DNA from: Pisaster brevispinus
Lineage: Eukaryota; Echinodermata; Asteroidea; Forcipulatida; Asteriidae
Assembly (NCBI GenBank): GCA_023634235.1
Contig: JAMKCF010000008.1
Coordinates: forward strand, 9,938,176 to 10,002,175
DNA length: 64,000 nt
Reading direction: 5' to 3'
Shown here: piece by piece, positions 36,001-46,386 of the stretch
How positions within the stretch are numbered: the first letter of the stretch is position 1
Layout of the letters: every line of letters starts with the position of its first letter
Program-made: the position numbers and the translations under genes
Notes under the pieces: generated by a model
What the model was told of the DNA's origin: nothing
The model's input: only the letters and a program-made list of their open reading frames with translations
The model's database searches: none

Positions 36001-39000
36001 TGGGGACAGCATACCAATTTGATGTGGAAAAATACTCAATGAAGTCATAATGAAAGAGGCGCATCGTGTCACGGCTTACTGGCATGTGGGTCCACTCATA
36101 ATATTTCTCTCCAAGGTTTATTACTTGCCATAAAACTGGCTTTTCATAATCTACCAAGTCCTGTAGAAGATGAAAAATATTTAAAAGATAAATTATTTAG
36201 ATATTAAGGAAAGACCACAACCGTGTATGACCAGTCAAGTCGGATTTTATTTTGTAGTAGTTCAAAATAAATCTTACCATTTTATTTTAAGAGGCAAGTT
36301 TCTTCTTCTGTGACAATATTGTTTAACTTCATAGTTCATGACATGTCAAGGTTTGTATTTTAAAACACTTCAGGAAATTGAAGTTCCTGCTTCCACCTTC
36401 AATCGTTATGTAGCGGAAGTGTCCAATGCTACTTTGGACACACTGGACACCAATAACGACTGACTCTGGACACTTCCAATCAATACATAATGACTGAAGC
36501 TGGAAGCAGAAACTAAATTTCCTGAAGCGTTTTCAAAAATGAGATTCATCCACTCTACATGATTTGTAACATACATCTGTTGCTGCATGTAATTCCAGGA
36601 AAAAGCAGTCTACCCATAATAACACAGACTTTATGAAAGTTAAACATTTAGTCAGGAAGTGAGTTGGTACAGATTAAGCATTATACATTACCCTGTTAAT
36701 ATGGATGTTGTTCATTAGCTGACCTTCAATATGTCAGATGTGACTCACTAGATAATGTCATCAATATATTATTTTATTGTCACACCATGCTACCTCAAAG
36801 CACCATATGAAATGTTTTTGTACGCTGTACTCATTGGTGACAAAAATAGCAAGTCTTTTCAAAGGTTCGGTTTTAATAGAATTCACCACTCAATAACTAG
36901 AGCTAATGTAAATGAGGATAAAATGTAGTTATTGTGATTTCAAACCCTATACTTTTTATTTGTTTTTGTATGTGTGATAGTTGAATTTACAGTTGAGGAA
37001 TTTTACTTAAAAAATCTTAAAGAGTAATTATTCAAGCATATGTACAATGTACACAGTAATAGTTTATTACACCATGTAGTGCCTCCCAATCATTGCAATA
37101 CAGAGTATTTTCATATAATGTTCTCAAAATAACTAAACCAGCTTGGCTGCATCTCAATTTGTGTTTGTTTACTTATGATAATATGCTCCTAAACATGCAA
37201 TTAACACACATTTTGGGTTCAACAGGACAAAAATAGTCACAACTATTTGATAATAAGGTGAACCTGTCTTCAATATCAACTATTCAATTCTACAAATTTA
37301 CACAGCTGTGTATACATGTAAGCAATCTCTGTGACATTAAGAAGTAATTGGGAATCTGATTTAGGTAATAGGTTACCTTGACCGAGTTTCCTTCACCATT
37401 GGTCCTGGGTGTCTTTCCTCCATTTAAATGACCATTTTGGCCATTGACATGATGCTTGCCATTGGATTCCGTTTCACTCTAAAATAAAATACAATTTACC
37501 CAGTCTGTTAAAAACAAGTGTTTTAATAGATTTAATAGACATTATTTTGATCCAAACCTACTTGATACTAACATTGGAAGTTGAGTTAATTTTGCAACAG
37601 AACATTGTCATTCTAACAGCAACACTACATTTTGAGCAAACCTAGCATCAGACTTCAAGTTGACATATTGATTGAATCAGGCATTATTAGATTTCATTTT
37701 TTTAATACAAGTTACCATATTTTTTACGAAGTTCTTGTTAGCACAGGATCAGACTTAAGTAGCAATATAGTTCGGCAGTAAAAGCCACTTTTTACCTGAA
37801 CCTTGCAGCGAAGGATAATAACAGGTTTTGATTGATCCATGTTCAGTAGACCTTGTCGTACAAACAGAAACTACATGATGACACCCGTGTAGGTTGGGCA
37901 TTTAGAGATATAGGCGAAATATTCCTCCAACTTTATGGCCCAGAAAAGTCATGAAAACAGGGTAACTTTTACAAACTATTGGTGGCACTGTTTGCTTTTT
38001 ATGTAACTATAAAAATCTTTTAAATATTTAAAATGAAAATATAATACCGTAATTTTCGGATTATAAACCGCCCGGCGTATAAACCGCAATGCTCCAAAAT
38101 ATGGAAAAAAATATTTAGTGTCAGCGTATAAACCGCGGCCAAAATGTTACAAAAAACTAACCTCAAAACACGGAAGTGAAGTTCGCAAAACTGCGTTTTG
38201 GGTGATTTTTTATCTCATACTATCAGTCCTGAATTATACTTTTTCCATCAACACACGTTTTCAAGAATTCGTGATTTGATGATCGGTTGTGTTGACCATG
38301 TTTTGAACTTCGTTGGCAACAAAATCTTCGTGAATCAACGATCAGTCGACAACGCACACCGAGAAATAGTTGAACTTTGCCCTGCATCGCATTGCCCTCT
38401 GTTGACAAAATCTGTTCACGTTTGATTAGACTTAGACTGGGCCCTGAGCCTCGAGGTGTGGCGTCAGATGTTCAGGCTATGTGTTGTACAATGTGCAGCA
38501 GGCGCTATCTACTCGAGCCGTCAGAAGTCTAGCCAAGATCTTATGAATGGAACTATCAACGGCCAATCACAGCATGTGTATGTGTACACGTTTCACGTGT
38601 CACGTGCATGTTGAGCTGAAGAAACAGCTGATCGGTGGCTGACACGAGTGTAGCCTGAATGGCTGACGTCGGCATATGGAGATCGCTGGGATAAATAGAC
38701 AGGGGACCAGTCTAGTCTAACTCGAGTTTCGCTGATTGTTCATTTTCTTCCTCCATGATCTGAGGGGGACTGAACTCTATCAATAGGGCGGTTGATAAAC
38801 GTTTTATAAAGGCATAACGGAATACAAATGAGGTGGGATTTTCAACAGGCATTTTCAACCAGATTTTGTCATCACACAGGCATGTTTTGCAGGATTTTAT
38901 TTCGTTTAAGAACATTGTTTTTATTTAGAATATTTTACAAACGATCTTTCTTTAAAAAAATGCTGTTTTTTCTCTTCAATATTTATACGTCGGCGTATAA

Positions 39001-42000
39001 GCCGCCCGGCGCATAAACCGCAGGAGTACAAAAAATGTCAAAATCAACGTATAAACCGCGGTTTATAATCCGAAAAATTACGGTAATACTTGCAACACTC
39101 TATCAAACACAAAATCAACTGTTTTAATGTACAATTTAATACTTTTCAAATATATTGTAGAATGAGCCTACAGTAAATTGACACTTATTAAACTGGTACC
39201 ATTCTGGTGCAATCTGTAAAACATCACTTGATGAAGTCTGGGTACACGCTGATGTACACAAAAGGACACGTGCAGAGAATTAGCCACACGATATGGCTGC
39301 CTCGCTGAGCATTCGATTTTCAGGGTAAAGATTATTTATAGCAGCTACTACACATTTTAACAAGAACTTCCAAAGATGTATGTAGCATTACATTCATATA
39401 ATTGACAGGTTTTGTGGCTTATTTATAAAGACAGATTGCCATGACTATTTGTGGATTTATAATGACCGGTGACATATCAGTAACCTGGTCAGAGGTGACA
39501 AATGAAATGCTTTCATATTGAAACAAAAATACTGTCAATGAAACCTGCCGCTAAGAGAGGAGTACTAGTAATTAAATTCACACCATATGGATCAGGAAAC
39601 AATTGTATCATTACTTGGGCATTGCATTTGCATAAATGATAAAGTACATCAAGTAGGGCACATTCTTCTTAGTTCTTGTCTGATTATTAACTGCACCTGG
39701 TTTTGTGTATTATAATTTGGATTTATGTTAATCAAAGCAACGGACATGAACAGAAGAATGTATTTTCAGATGGAAGTATAGCTTCCCGCATGATTTAAGC
39801 AACTTGTCTGATGCTTGGCCTGAAAGAATAGGTACTACGTAAAATTATGATCTGCTCTAAAGATTATGATACAGCCAACTTCAAGCACAACATCCAATCG
39901 TTCGCTGTCAGAGAAAATGTTTCCTTACTTACACATCCAAATTGCAAATAAAAAGACATATTTGCAGTTTGCTTCCTCATCAGTTGCATGTGGGTTGATT
40001 CAAAGAATCGGGCAAATCTCTGTACGTTTTAAAAAATTGTGGGGTTGCAAAAGGTGTATTGGAAATAAAAGCATAGCCGTGGGTATGTGAGTATGTTTGT
40101 GTTTAGGAGTAACAAAGCGTTTATCCATTGTTGTCTTTAAAGCAATAAAAGTTGGATCCGGAAATATTTCTGAAAGTCTCATCGCTCTGAATTAGAGGCC
40201 AGAATTTGTTGATTGCCTGCGATATATATATCCATGTGGAATAACGCCGAGTTGTAGATTGTCGCGAGCACAAGAGGTGTTTTGGAGCTTTGTTTTGCTT
40301 CTGGTTTCTTATTAATCATATTTGTCTTTTCACGATGTCATACTTTTACGATCTGCGTGTTCATTGCTTTAAAAAAGACAAACATTATACGGGAAATGAT
40401 CGTCAGAGCAAAATTATCACAAGATCTTATTGGACCTAAAACAACCTCGATCATCATTCTCCTTTAAATATTTCACATGAACTAAAAAACACTTGAGGAT
40501 TTGATTGTCTTACTTTGAACAATCCAACAACGAATGAATGCCTTTTACTCATAATCACAAACATACCCACGGCTGTGTATTTATTTCCCATACACTTGTT
40601 ACAACCCCACCCACCAGATGTCAAAGAGATTTGCCTGACTCTTTGAATCGACCCACATGCAACTGATGAGGAAGCAAACATGACTTCCGAAAGCTAGCTA
40701 TTGCTTACCCAATAGATCTGAAAAAATATCTTCTCCCCCACTTCCTGGGTCTCCCAAAATGCAACTCAAGAAGAGGGTACAGATGTACATTTTTATATTT
40801 CAGGGTGTCTTTAAAGTTTGTAAACTTGCCTTAATTTGTCAATGCGCATGCACGTACGCAGTTTGGATTTGTACAATACTATACTATACCATGGCCAAGC
40901 CCTTGATGGATCCTACCCATCCTACATGTATCATCCATCATCCTTAAATACATTAATGTATAAACCTCTTTCAAAGATTTGTTACCCAAAACTTTCCTAA
41001 ATAAATGTTCTTAGTTTTCAATATCATGTGCATTAGGATACAAGTAACACCTCCATCCCACTAGCCACGCCCCCATCAGCACCCTACACCCTGTTTCATC
41101 CTTTTTTTACTTTTTTTTTAAATACACAATAGTTTATGGCAAGTTAATTGTATGCTTTTTCATGCCATTTCAAGATTTACAAGCTTGTATTTGTTTTGTT
41201 TACACCATAGGTATTGATAAATATCAGTAAAAACATTAAATAATCGCTATTACAAATTGCCCAACCCTGAGGAGGGGTCATCACTCAGATTCTTTAACAG
41301 TGTGACCTTCAAGTGTGGAATCTGCAAAAAAACATTTATCCAACAAAACATGGTTCACCCCCCTGGCTGCTGGACTAATATCTCTGCGCACGATGTCACT
41401 GGGCCAACTAACTGCACCTGCAATCCTTGTTCTCATACAATACATCTAGGTAAATTAATTTGCTGTGTGCACATACTTTCCCTTGCATTACTGTCCTTAT
41501 TGATAAATGATGTACATTTAACCTGGGAATGACAAGGTGTGCTGCACATGAAAACATGGTTGCATTGAAGACTGTATGCATTCAAAAATAGGGAACTCAT
41601 TGACTGAGAAATGAACACTATTTAGGCGTGCTAGGGTTCGTCGTTTTTTTTTCTGGCAGTGACGTTTCATGCCAGCAATTATTTTGTCTACACCAATTAC
41701 CAAATCAAGAGACTGTGAAAAAAGGTTTTCAGAAATAAATAAGGTACACCCAACTTTACATTACTGTTTTACTCAAGACCACTATGTGCGATGTTAATTA
41801 TATAATTTTTTTATAATAACAATTCAAACTAACAATTTGTTCCAACATTTTATTGCATAACAATCTAAAACAGAAAGTATTCAAATCATAAAGTACCAAT
41901 ATTCAATAATACCAATACTTTTGAAGAATTTTACCCATCATTCTACATGATGTATGAACATCACCATCCATTCCATGCTTCAAAAGATAAGAACACAAAA

Positions 42001-42596
42001 GTCAAATTTCTAGGACCTTGGCTGTTATTGCTTCTCCAAACCTGCCGACAGACCAATTTTAAAACTTGTAATTGCATTTTACTCATGATGAAAAGTACAA
42101 AAGACAAAATGCCTATTTTTGACATGACACTGACTATAATTTTTATCAATACCTTTGACATTTGTTTTGAAATTCAGTGAAAAGTCTCATCTGACTATCT
42201 AAATTGTATTGTTGTAGGCCTAGGGAGGGAATTTTCCTTAAAACTCAATAATAATGATTAATGTCATGTTATTTTTTATGAAGATTGTATGATTTCATCC
42301 ACACACAGTGAAGATGACACTGACAGTGTAGCCTACGTCAAATAGATTACCTCAAATTCTCCGACGTAATACTGTTCCATGAGTTTGTAGGCATTGTTGC
42401 TGTGTCTGTGTGGATTTTCTCTGTCCATTAGTGTGGTTACATCACGACCTGCATTGTTCTTCAATGGTTTCTCCCCACCAGGATGTCGACTTGCAAATTC
42501 GCTTACATCATAAACTCTGCCTTCTCTAACAAAGCATAGACGGCCTGCAGCTTTCCATGTATCCAGCTCATTTTTACTGATAGTGATACGGCCCAT
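24015..42596 (-). CDS. FA2H: Fatty acid 2-hydroxylase, complete six-exon gene
   Basis: Exons 42596-42351, 37478-37377, 36160-35911, 29057-28885, 27642-27390 and 24085-24015 join in frame to 364 codons (human FA2H has 372 residues). FA2H adds the 2-hydroxyl group to long acyl chains used for ceramides and other sphingolipids. It works in the ER membrane with electrons passed through its N-terminal cytochrome b5 domain. Seen here: a cytochrome b5 domain with the heme-ligand motif HPGG (residues 38-41) and a PHRHS block, a polar linker, and a hydrophobic hydroxylase domain with His clusters HRFLFH (229-234), HGQHH (252-256), HYYLH (310-314) and HVRHH (331-335), which together make the di-metal site. 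An in-frame TAA lies 12 bases before the ATG. Introns of 4.9 and 6.9 kb hold several transposons. The gene faces away from GAS8. Confidence 0.95.
24211..24740 (+). mobile_element. LINE fragment, L2/CR1-like, 3' end
   Basis: Conceptual plus-strand translation gives DSCNSFLLGLPDSQINELQW, then ISAARLVT and LQWLPVQVRIYFKILLLT. This is the typical tail of L2/CR1-type reverse transcriptases, where DYCNSLLYGLP and LHWLPVRYRI-FKILLLTY occur. A later piece resembles ARSFLIAAAE. The 3' part ends GCGCTATACAAATATGGTTT and a TTATT run, as L2/CR1 tails do. The frame is broken by stops and shifts. It lies in FA2H intron 5. Confidence 0.8.
25875..25935. mobile_element. Fragment of the hairpin MITE family
   Basis: Words AACCTGCCAGTTTTA, GTTCAAGACCTCGTC and CACTCTTTTATTCCCTTATT match parts of the 7866-8534 element. 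No ends are present. Confidence 0.5.
26031..27150. mobile_element. 1,120 bp DNA element with CAGGCATGAGAAT ends
   Basis: Inverted ends CAGGCATGAGAAT and ATTCTCATGCCTG are flanked by a direct GTTACT on each side (26025-26030 and 27151-27156). Subterminal TCCGGAAAAAT-type words repeat on both sides in inverted orientation. No transposase frame is visible. The 6 bp duplication does not settle the superfamily. It sits in FA2H intron 5. Confidence 0.8.
27390..27642 (-). CDS. FA2H: FA2H exon 5: membrane helices and last His boxes
   Basis: The exon encodes residues 258-341 plus one base. It begins VPFDPGRLVFPPV, continues with two hydrophobic helices, then CYDLTHYYLHHGTPAQGSY and TYHVRHHYE. Histidines 310, 314, 331, 334 and 335 complete the catalytic set. 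Acceptor TTATAG|GTGCC, donor AAAG|GTGGGT. Confidence 0.95.
28885..29057 (-). CDS. FA2H: FA2H exon 4: first His boxes
   Basis: The exon encodes residues 200-257 with LLEYTLHRFLFHMEPPKDS and HFVLHGQHHK. Histidines 229, 234, 252, 255 and 256 match conserved metal ligands of the family. Acceptor AATATAG|CCCTG, donor CACAAG|GTATTG. Confidence 0.95.
29400..30240. repeat. TGACGTCA-rich module repeat
   Basis: The stretch carries several TGACGTCA words (29468, 29602, 29764, 30023 and 30044 regions), a GTTTCGACCGGAAGTAGAGGT block at 29868 and ends in an ATA/AAT run (30195-30238). It belongs with the copies at 12.9, 30.35 and 33.1 kb and lies in FA2H intron 3. Confidence 0.6.
30350..30890. repeat. Three ~147 bp modules with CCGGTTT...AAACCGG
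   Basis: Three spaced blocks each combine an imperfect palindrome (CCGGTTTAAACTGG, CGGCTTGAATCGG, CCGGTTTGAACCGG) with GTCAAGGTCAAATTGGGTCA-like sequence, at about 30387, 30528 and 30675. The spacing of 140-150 bases is regular. Confidence 0.6.
30900..33120. other. FA2H intron 3, no gene seen
   Basis: No exon of FA2H is missing here, since exons 3 and 4 join in frame. A 21-base direct duplication, ACGGAACACACGATCATTCT plus one base, occurs at 32425-32466. A CpG-containing patch lies at 32500-32620 without other support. Confidence 0.4.
33125..34260. repeat. CCGGTTTCGACCGG module repeat ending in a hairpin
   Basis: Two modules contain TTCCGGTTTCGACCGGAAGT followed by AAGGTCAAATGGGGTCACA or a close variant (33404 and 33846); a weaker one starts near 33124. 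TGACGTCATCGATGACGTCA lies at 33264. The right side holds TTCGGGC/GCCCGAA and, at 34213-34248, the palindrome AGCTGTTTCGC / GCGAAACAGCT. Confidence 0.65.
34791..34955 (+). mobile_element. 165 bp MITE, CAGGCCTGG ends, single-copy ancestor of the 48 bp array
   Basis: It begins CAGGCCTGGCATCTTTG and ends GTAATTCCAGCCTTG. Near the right end it has one copy of the GCACCAAGGCCAAGACCAGG-type unit found seven times at 1827-2162, in reverse orientation. Confidence 0.75.
35171..35817. mobile_element. Pogo-type MITE, copy D
   Basis: The 647 bp element has TA on both sides and CAGTCGATTCTCGTTAATAC at the left end. It lies in FA2H intron 3, close to exon 3 (35911). Confidence 0.85.
35911..36160 (-). CDS. 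FA2H: FA2H exon 3: start of the hydroxylase domain
   Basis: The exon encodes residues 117-199 plus one base. DLVDYEKPVLWQVINLGEKY matches human [20 protein letters not shown], followed by a WTHMPVSRDTMRLFH block and a hydrophobic helix. Acceptor CTACAG|GACTTG, donor GGAG|GTAAAT. Confidence 0.95.
36358..36538. mobile_element. 181 bp foldback MITE
   Basis: Arms of about 65 bases pair (CTTCAGGAAATTGAAGTTCC against its counterpart at 36500-36529), including TCTGCTTCC-type and GGAAGTGTCCA words. The loop is about 40 bases and contains further GGACACACTGGACACC pieces. It lies in FA2H intron 2. Confidence 0.8.
37377..37478 (-). CDS. FA2H: FA2H exon 2: polar linker
   Basis: The exon is 102 bp, residues 83-116, from acceptor TTTTAG|AGTGAA to donor GTCAAG|GTAACC. 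It encodes a Gly/Asn/His-rich segment (SETESNGKHHVNGQNGHLN and onward) between the cytochrome b5 and membrane domains. In human FA2H this stretch differs strongly in sequence, so the placement rests on phase, position and splice sites. Confidence 0.85.
38047..39083. mobile_element. 1,037 bp DNA element with CCGTAATTTTCGGATTATAA ends
   Basis: The inverted ends pair over about 28 bases, and TA lies on each side, consistent with a Tc1/mariner-like target. Inside each end the word CGTATAAACCGC repeats. No transposase frame is seen. It lies in FA2H intron 1. Confidence 0.8.
39966..40684. repeat. Long inverted repeat, arms ~175 bp
   Basis: Left arm 39966-40142 and right arm 40505-40684 share TTGCTTCCTCATCAGTTGCA, CAAATCTCT, GTGGGGTTG and AGCCGTGGGTATGT in inverted order. 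The spacer is about 360 bases. No target duplication could be fixed. It lies in FA2H intron 1. Confidence 0.75.
41278..41448 (+). other. Cys-rich open stretch with exon-like borders
   Basis: An acceptor-like CACTCAG and a donor ATCTAG|GTAAAT frame an open plus-strand reading with FKCGICKKTFIQQNMVHPPG and a later NCTCNPCSHTIH. The spaced cysteines look like a zinc-binding scrap. It lies in FA2H intron 1 on the opposite strand. It could be an isolated exon, a decayed transposon gene or chance. Confidence 0.25.
42351..42596 (-). CDS. FA2H: FA2H exon 1: cytochrome b5 domain
   Basis: The exon encodes residues 1-82, from MGRITISKNELDTW to EQYYVGEFE, with donor GAG|GTAATC. It contains FASRHPGGEK, the first heme histidine, and NPHRHSNNAY around the second, as in human FA2H (HHPGGEQ and PPHRHSANA). 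The start is chosen because of an in-frame TAA four codons upstream. Confidence 0.95.
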
Positions 42597-45500
42597 GTTC
42601 TCAGTTTATTCAAAATAGAATAGCTAGATGATTATTGTCAGGAAAGATAACTCGTTTAGTTATCTACTTATGTGCGAACATTACTTTGGCAGTGTGCTGG
42701 ACCGTGCTGGGAGTAGTGGTATGTAATACTCGTCAACAACCACGCCCAGAGTTTCAATCAAATACAACTATACAGTACTACTCCTAGTAATAGTATAGTA
42801 TTGTTACCACATCACACAACGACACACACATTCCATACACCAGATCCACACACGCATGTCGATGTCGCACCTATGTAAAATGGCGAAATAGAAATATGGC
42901 ACGTAACCTGCGTGCTGCATAGTCTTGGTGCAAGTCGTTGTTTGCGTCCCCATGTTACGTATGGAACACCAAAGAGGCATAAACTCCGACCAAGACTTCG
43001 ATCGGTCATGTGGGACGGTTTGTGTTGGAGTGATTCGTGTGGATGACAGCACCCTTTTGCGGGGGGAAATTGTGTTGCAAAACAAAATTTAAAAGTCTTA
43101 CACATGTTCACCTATCTTTTGCATCGATCAATGAATATTTGCCATTGATCGGTCTTTTGTGTCGATCGGTCGTTTATTTACTGCTACACAGACCGACGCA
43201 ATCCTCAGTTCAGCCATAGAGCAAGGAACTTGCTCTATAATTCAGCCAATCAAGCGAACATTATTAATTTGCAACTTTGTACACAAGCAGCATGATGGAT
43301 GGATATAGGCCTGAAACACGTCATGCAACTCGCCAAGGCTGTGGTCGTGGGTTTTTGTCACTGGAATATTGCCTGAACCCTCTAACAATAGTGGCACTGA
43401 AACATTTAAAGAGAAACACTTTTTGAGACGGTTTTGAAATTTATGAATTATGAGACCAATAGGGTTTTGAAATGTCCTGCGGGTCACTCGGCACGGCAGC
43501 CAGCACCAGGACAAACCACTTCTCAAGAGCCATAATTAAGTTACACTCACATGGGACCGAAGCAATAATGGTTAAGTGTCTTGCTCAAGGACACGATGTC
43601 AAGACCGGGACTCGAAACCACTTGAGTCGTACAGGTTCGCTAGACCGCTCGGTCGAGACACACCTCTTGCGGTTTGCATTGGCAAATAAGTGGAGAACAA
43701 TCTGATTGGTAAAAATAGCTAAAGCCTTCTATCTTTGGTGCACATAATTTTGCCGCTGCCCAGTAATTCAATTGCAGCTTAAGGCGAACAAAGCGTCGAT
43801 TCTGGTTTAAAATTCAACATTAAAATGAATAAGTTAGGATACTGGACGATTCCATTCAAATCATAGCTAACACGTTTTTCGTCTTGTAAGAATCGGGTAT
43901 TTTATCGATACATTTTTTAAAGATCTCACATTATTTTTGCCATACTAATTTTAAAAACCGTTACCAAGCGCTACACAAATTAAGACCAATGAAATACACC
44001 AGAAAAATGATTGGGTGATAATTGGTACTAAGACGAGGCCTTAATGGGTTTTTGTGTTCTCCTGATTAAAATGTTTTCTGGTAAAAATAATTGCTGTTTA
44101 CTATCAATCGGTCGATGGGAAAAGGTGACAGATCAACGCAAGAGAACTATCGATCGCTGAAAATGACAGATCAATAAACTAAAAACACTGTTCGGTGTCA
44201 TGACCGGAATGTATGCCTCTTTGGCGTTCCATATTTATCTTGCGTTATTTCACGCCAGTTATTTCATGGTTTTTGTAGTACGAGGTTGAAAACCATGCTT
44301 CGACCCCACGGTTATACTGTATATCAAGTACTGCTTGCGTACGGTAAAGAGCCTTGTGGACAAGGCTAGGCTACCAGTAGTCTTGGTTCCAAGACCTTCG
44401 CATGGATCAATTCGAACAACAGAATGAGTCCACTATCAGTGACTATTATCCATCGTTGGTAGTTCGCACCGAAATGGATCAATTCAAACAACAGAGGGCG
44501 TCACTATCCTCGGTTCGATTTCCAGCTTGCGCGAAGGTCTTGGATATCTTGTATGAGGGTGCTTAAGTGTTTCATTGTTTTTCCCCCGACTTTCCGGGGA
44601 AGCCAATCAACGATCGAGTTTGCACCTTTTCGTGAATTATTCATGATTCGCCATGTGTTTCTAACAGCTAGCTCGCTTTGGGACGTTGTTGTGAATGGTG
44701 TGGCGAAAAGTACCTCCTCGCAAGGAATTATTATAAAGTGAATAAAATGCATTCTGAAAAGAGCTTGACAGTGGGTTAGGGTTTTGGACTTAAAAATTCT
44801 CTAGATTATTCTGAAATTGCTTACCTTTTGTTTATAATAATCACTACTCAAAATATATTTTGGCATAAAAACTTACTTGGTAACGATCGCAAAGGAGAGC
44901 TGTTGATAGTATAAAACATTGTGAGAAACGACTCCCTCTGGAGTAACGTAGTTTTTGAGAAAGGGGTAATTTCACTAAAATATTTGAATCTGAGAAAGAC
45001 TTCAGGCCTGAAGCCTTTTTCAGGCATCTGAAAGCACACACATTGTGCAACAAGAGTGTCTTTTCTTTATTATTTTCTAGCAACTTCGATGACCACCATT
45101 GAGCCCAAATTTTCACAGATTTGTTATTTTATGCATAATAAAATACTGGTCTTTGACAATTACCAAACGTGTCTAGTGCTAACTTAGTCTTTGTTTGTTG
45201 AAGGTTTACAGGAACAGTGAAGGAATGAAGGAATGGTAAACGATAACGCATGAACATAGATTTCCACACACATGTACATGTACGGTAAAAAAAATAGGCT
45301 GGCTAAAATTGTATTACATTTATTTATGCACTTTGACCTTGCAAAGGAAACTGCATCATATCTATGCACAGGGTGCGCGGTATTTGACGAAAAGCCAGTC
45401 AAAACCGCAAAGAGCAACACGCACACACTGACAACGACGCTGGTGCCCGGTATTTGAAACGCTCCTTTATATGCAGCAACTTATAAAATACTGTTGAAAG

Positions 45501-46300
45501 TAGCATGTTGGAGTGATGGCCATACGAACATGATCAAAACAGTCTAGAGTTCACCCCTCTTTCTTTGTGAATTAGGCCTACATATAAAAGATGCAGTAAA
45601 TTACAAAAGTCCTCATTACATTCGTGTAGTTGCAAAGAAAGGTAAAAGTAAACAAAGTAGAATTGTTATTGCCAACAGTTTATTTTCAGGGCATGTCGAA
45701 TGGTAGAATGGAGTACCGTAATTCAGATGCAAAGATAACCTTTTCTAAAATTAGATGGCTGACATCGGCAATGTACAAGATTCAAACGTCCATTAAACAA
45801 TGACCAACCGATAAACCTAACCAACTGCAAGCATATAATTTAGCTTGAGTAATTTCAGAATCACTTGCTTAGTGCGTTGATAGCGATGAAGAAGTCATGG
45901 TCAATCACTACAAAACGTGAGTGCGCGTGCATACTGCATACAATCATGCTCGATCGTGTCGACGACCTCGTGACCTTTCTTATCTTGCTTTTCTTGCAAG
46001 CTTGTCATTTTAGTCACTAATATGAATAAAACATGACTTGATGCTTCATGGAAATAACTTGGCCACGCCTTCTTAAACAAGATATCCAAGACGTTACTAC
46101 AGACAATCGTCAACCGAAATTAATTCAAGAAGAAAAGCGCGCCCTCTGTAGGGTTATCACGTTACGTTACGAGTATGAGATAGTGACGTCTTGGACCAAG
46201 ACTAGGCTACCAGCGGCCGTAGAAAAGAAGGAACACCAAAAGAGGGCGCTACATCATCACATCCGGGTGTTTTCGTTTCCATGATCAACAAACATCTAGC
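42597..46300. promoter_or_regulatory. Divergent FA2H-GAS8 intergenic region
   Basis: About 3.8 kb separate the FA2H start codon (minus) from the inferred GAS8 start (plus), so promoters of both should lie here. I see no TATA box at a convincing place. A decayed SINE (43535-43675) and short repeats with AGAGGGCG words (44490, 46142, 46236) occupy part of it. Confidence 0.35.
43535..43675 (-). mobile_element. tRNA-derived SINE, copy 1
   Basis: On the minus strand a tRNA-like head has an A-box-like GACCGAGCGGTCTAGCG and a B-box-like GGTTTCGAGTCCCGG. It is followed by a TGTCCTTGAGCAAGACACTT core. A second copy with the same order lies at 55188-55325. Confidence 0.6.
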
Positions 46301-46383
46301 TACACACCTGTGAAAGAAGACGGGTAATGTTTGTGAAATAAAGTTCGCAGAATCAGAGAAAACATAAAGTTTGAGCAATCAAA

Positions 46384-46386
46384 ATG
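46384..46386 (+). CDS. GAS8: GAS8 exon 1: start codon only (inferred)
   Basis: The next exon opens in phase 0 with [14 protein letters not shown], matching human residues 2 onward (APKKKGKKGK), so the ATG must come from an upstream exon. At 46384 the sequence reads CAAAATG|GTAAGA, an ATG directly followed by a strong donor, which would give MPPKKK. The distance, about 5.3 kb, and the lack of transcript data keep this tentative. Confidence 0.45.

Noticed and set aside
45900..46380. RFX X-box in the GAS8 promoter
   Set aside because: GGTTATCACGTTACG looked suggestive, but it is not a proper inverted RFX pair, and the inferred transcription start is uncertain.
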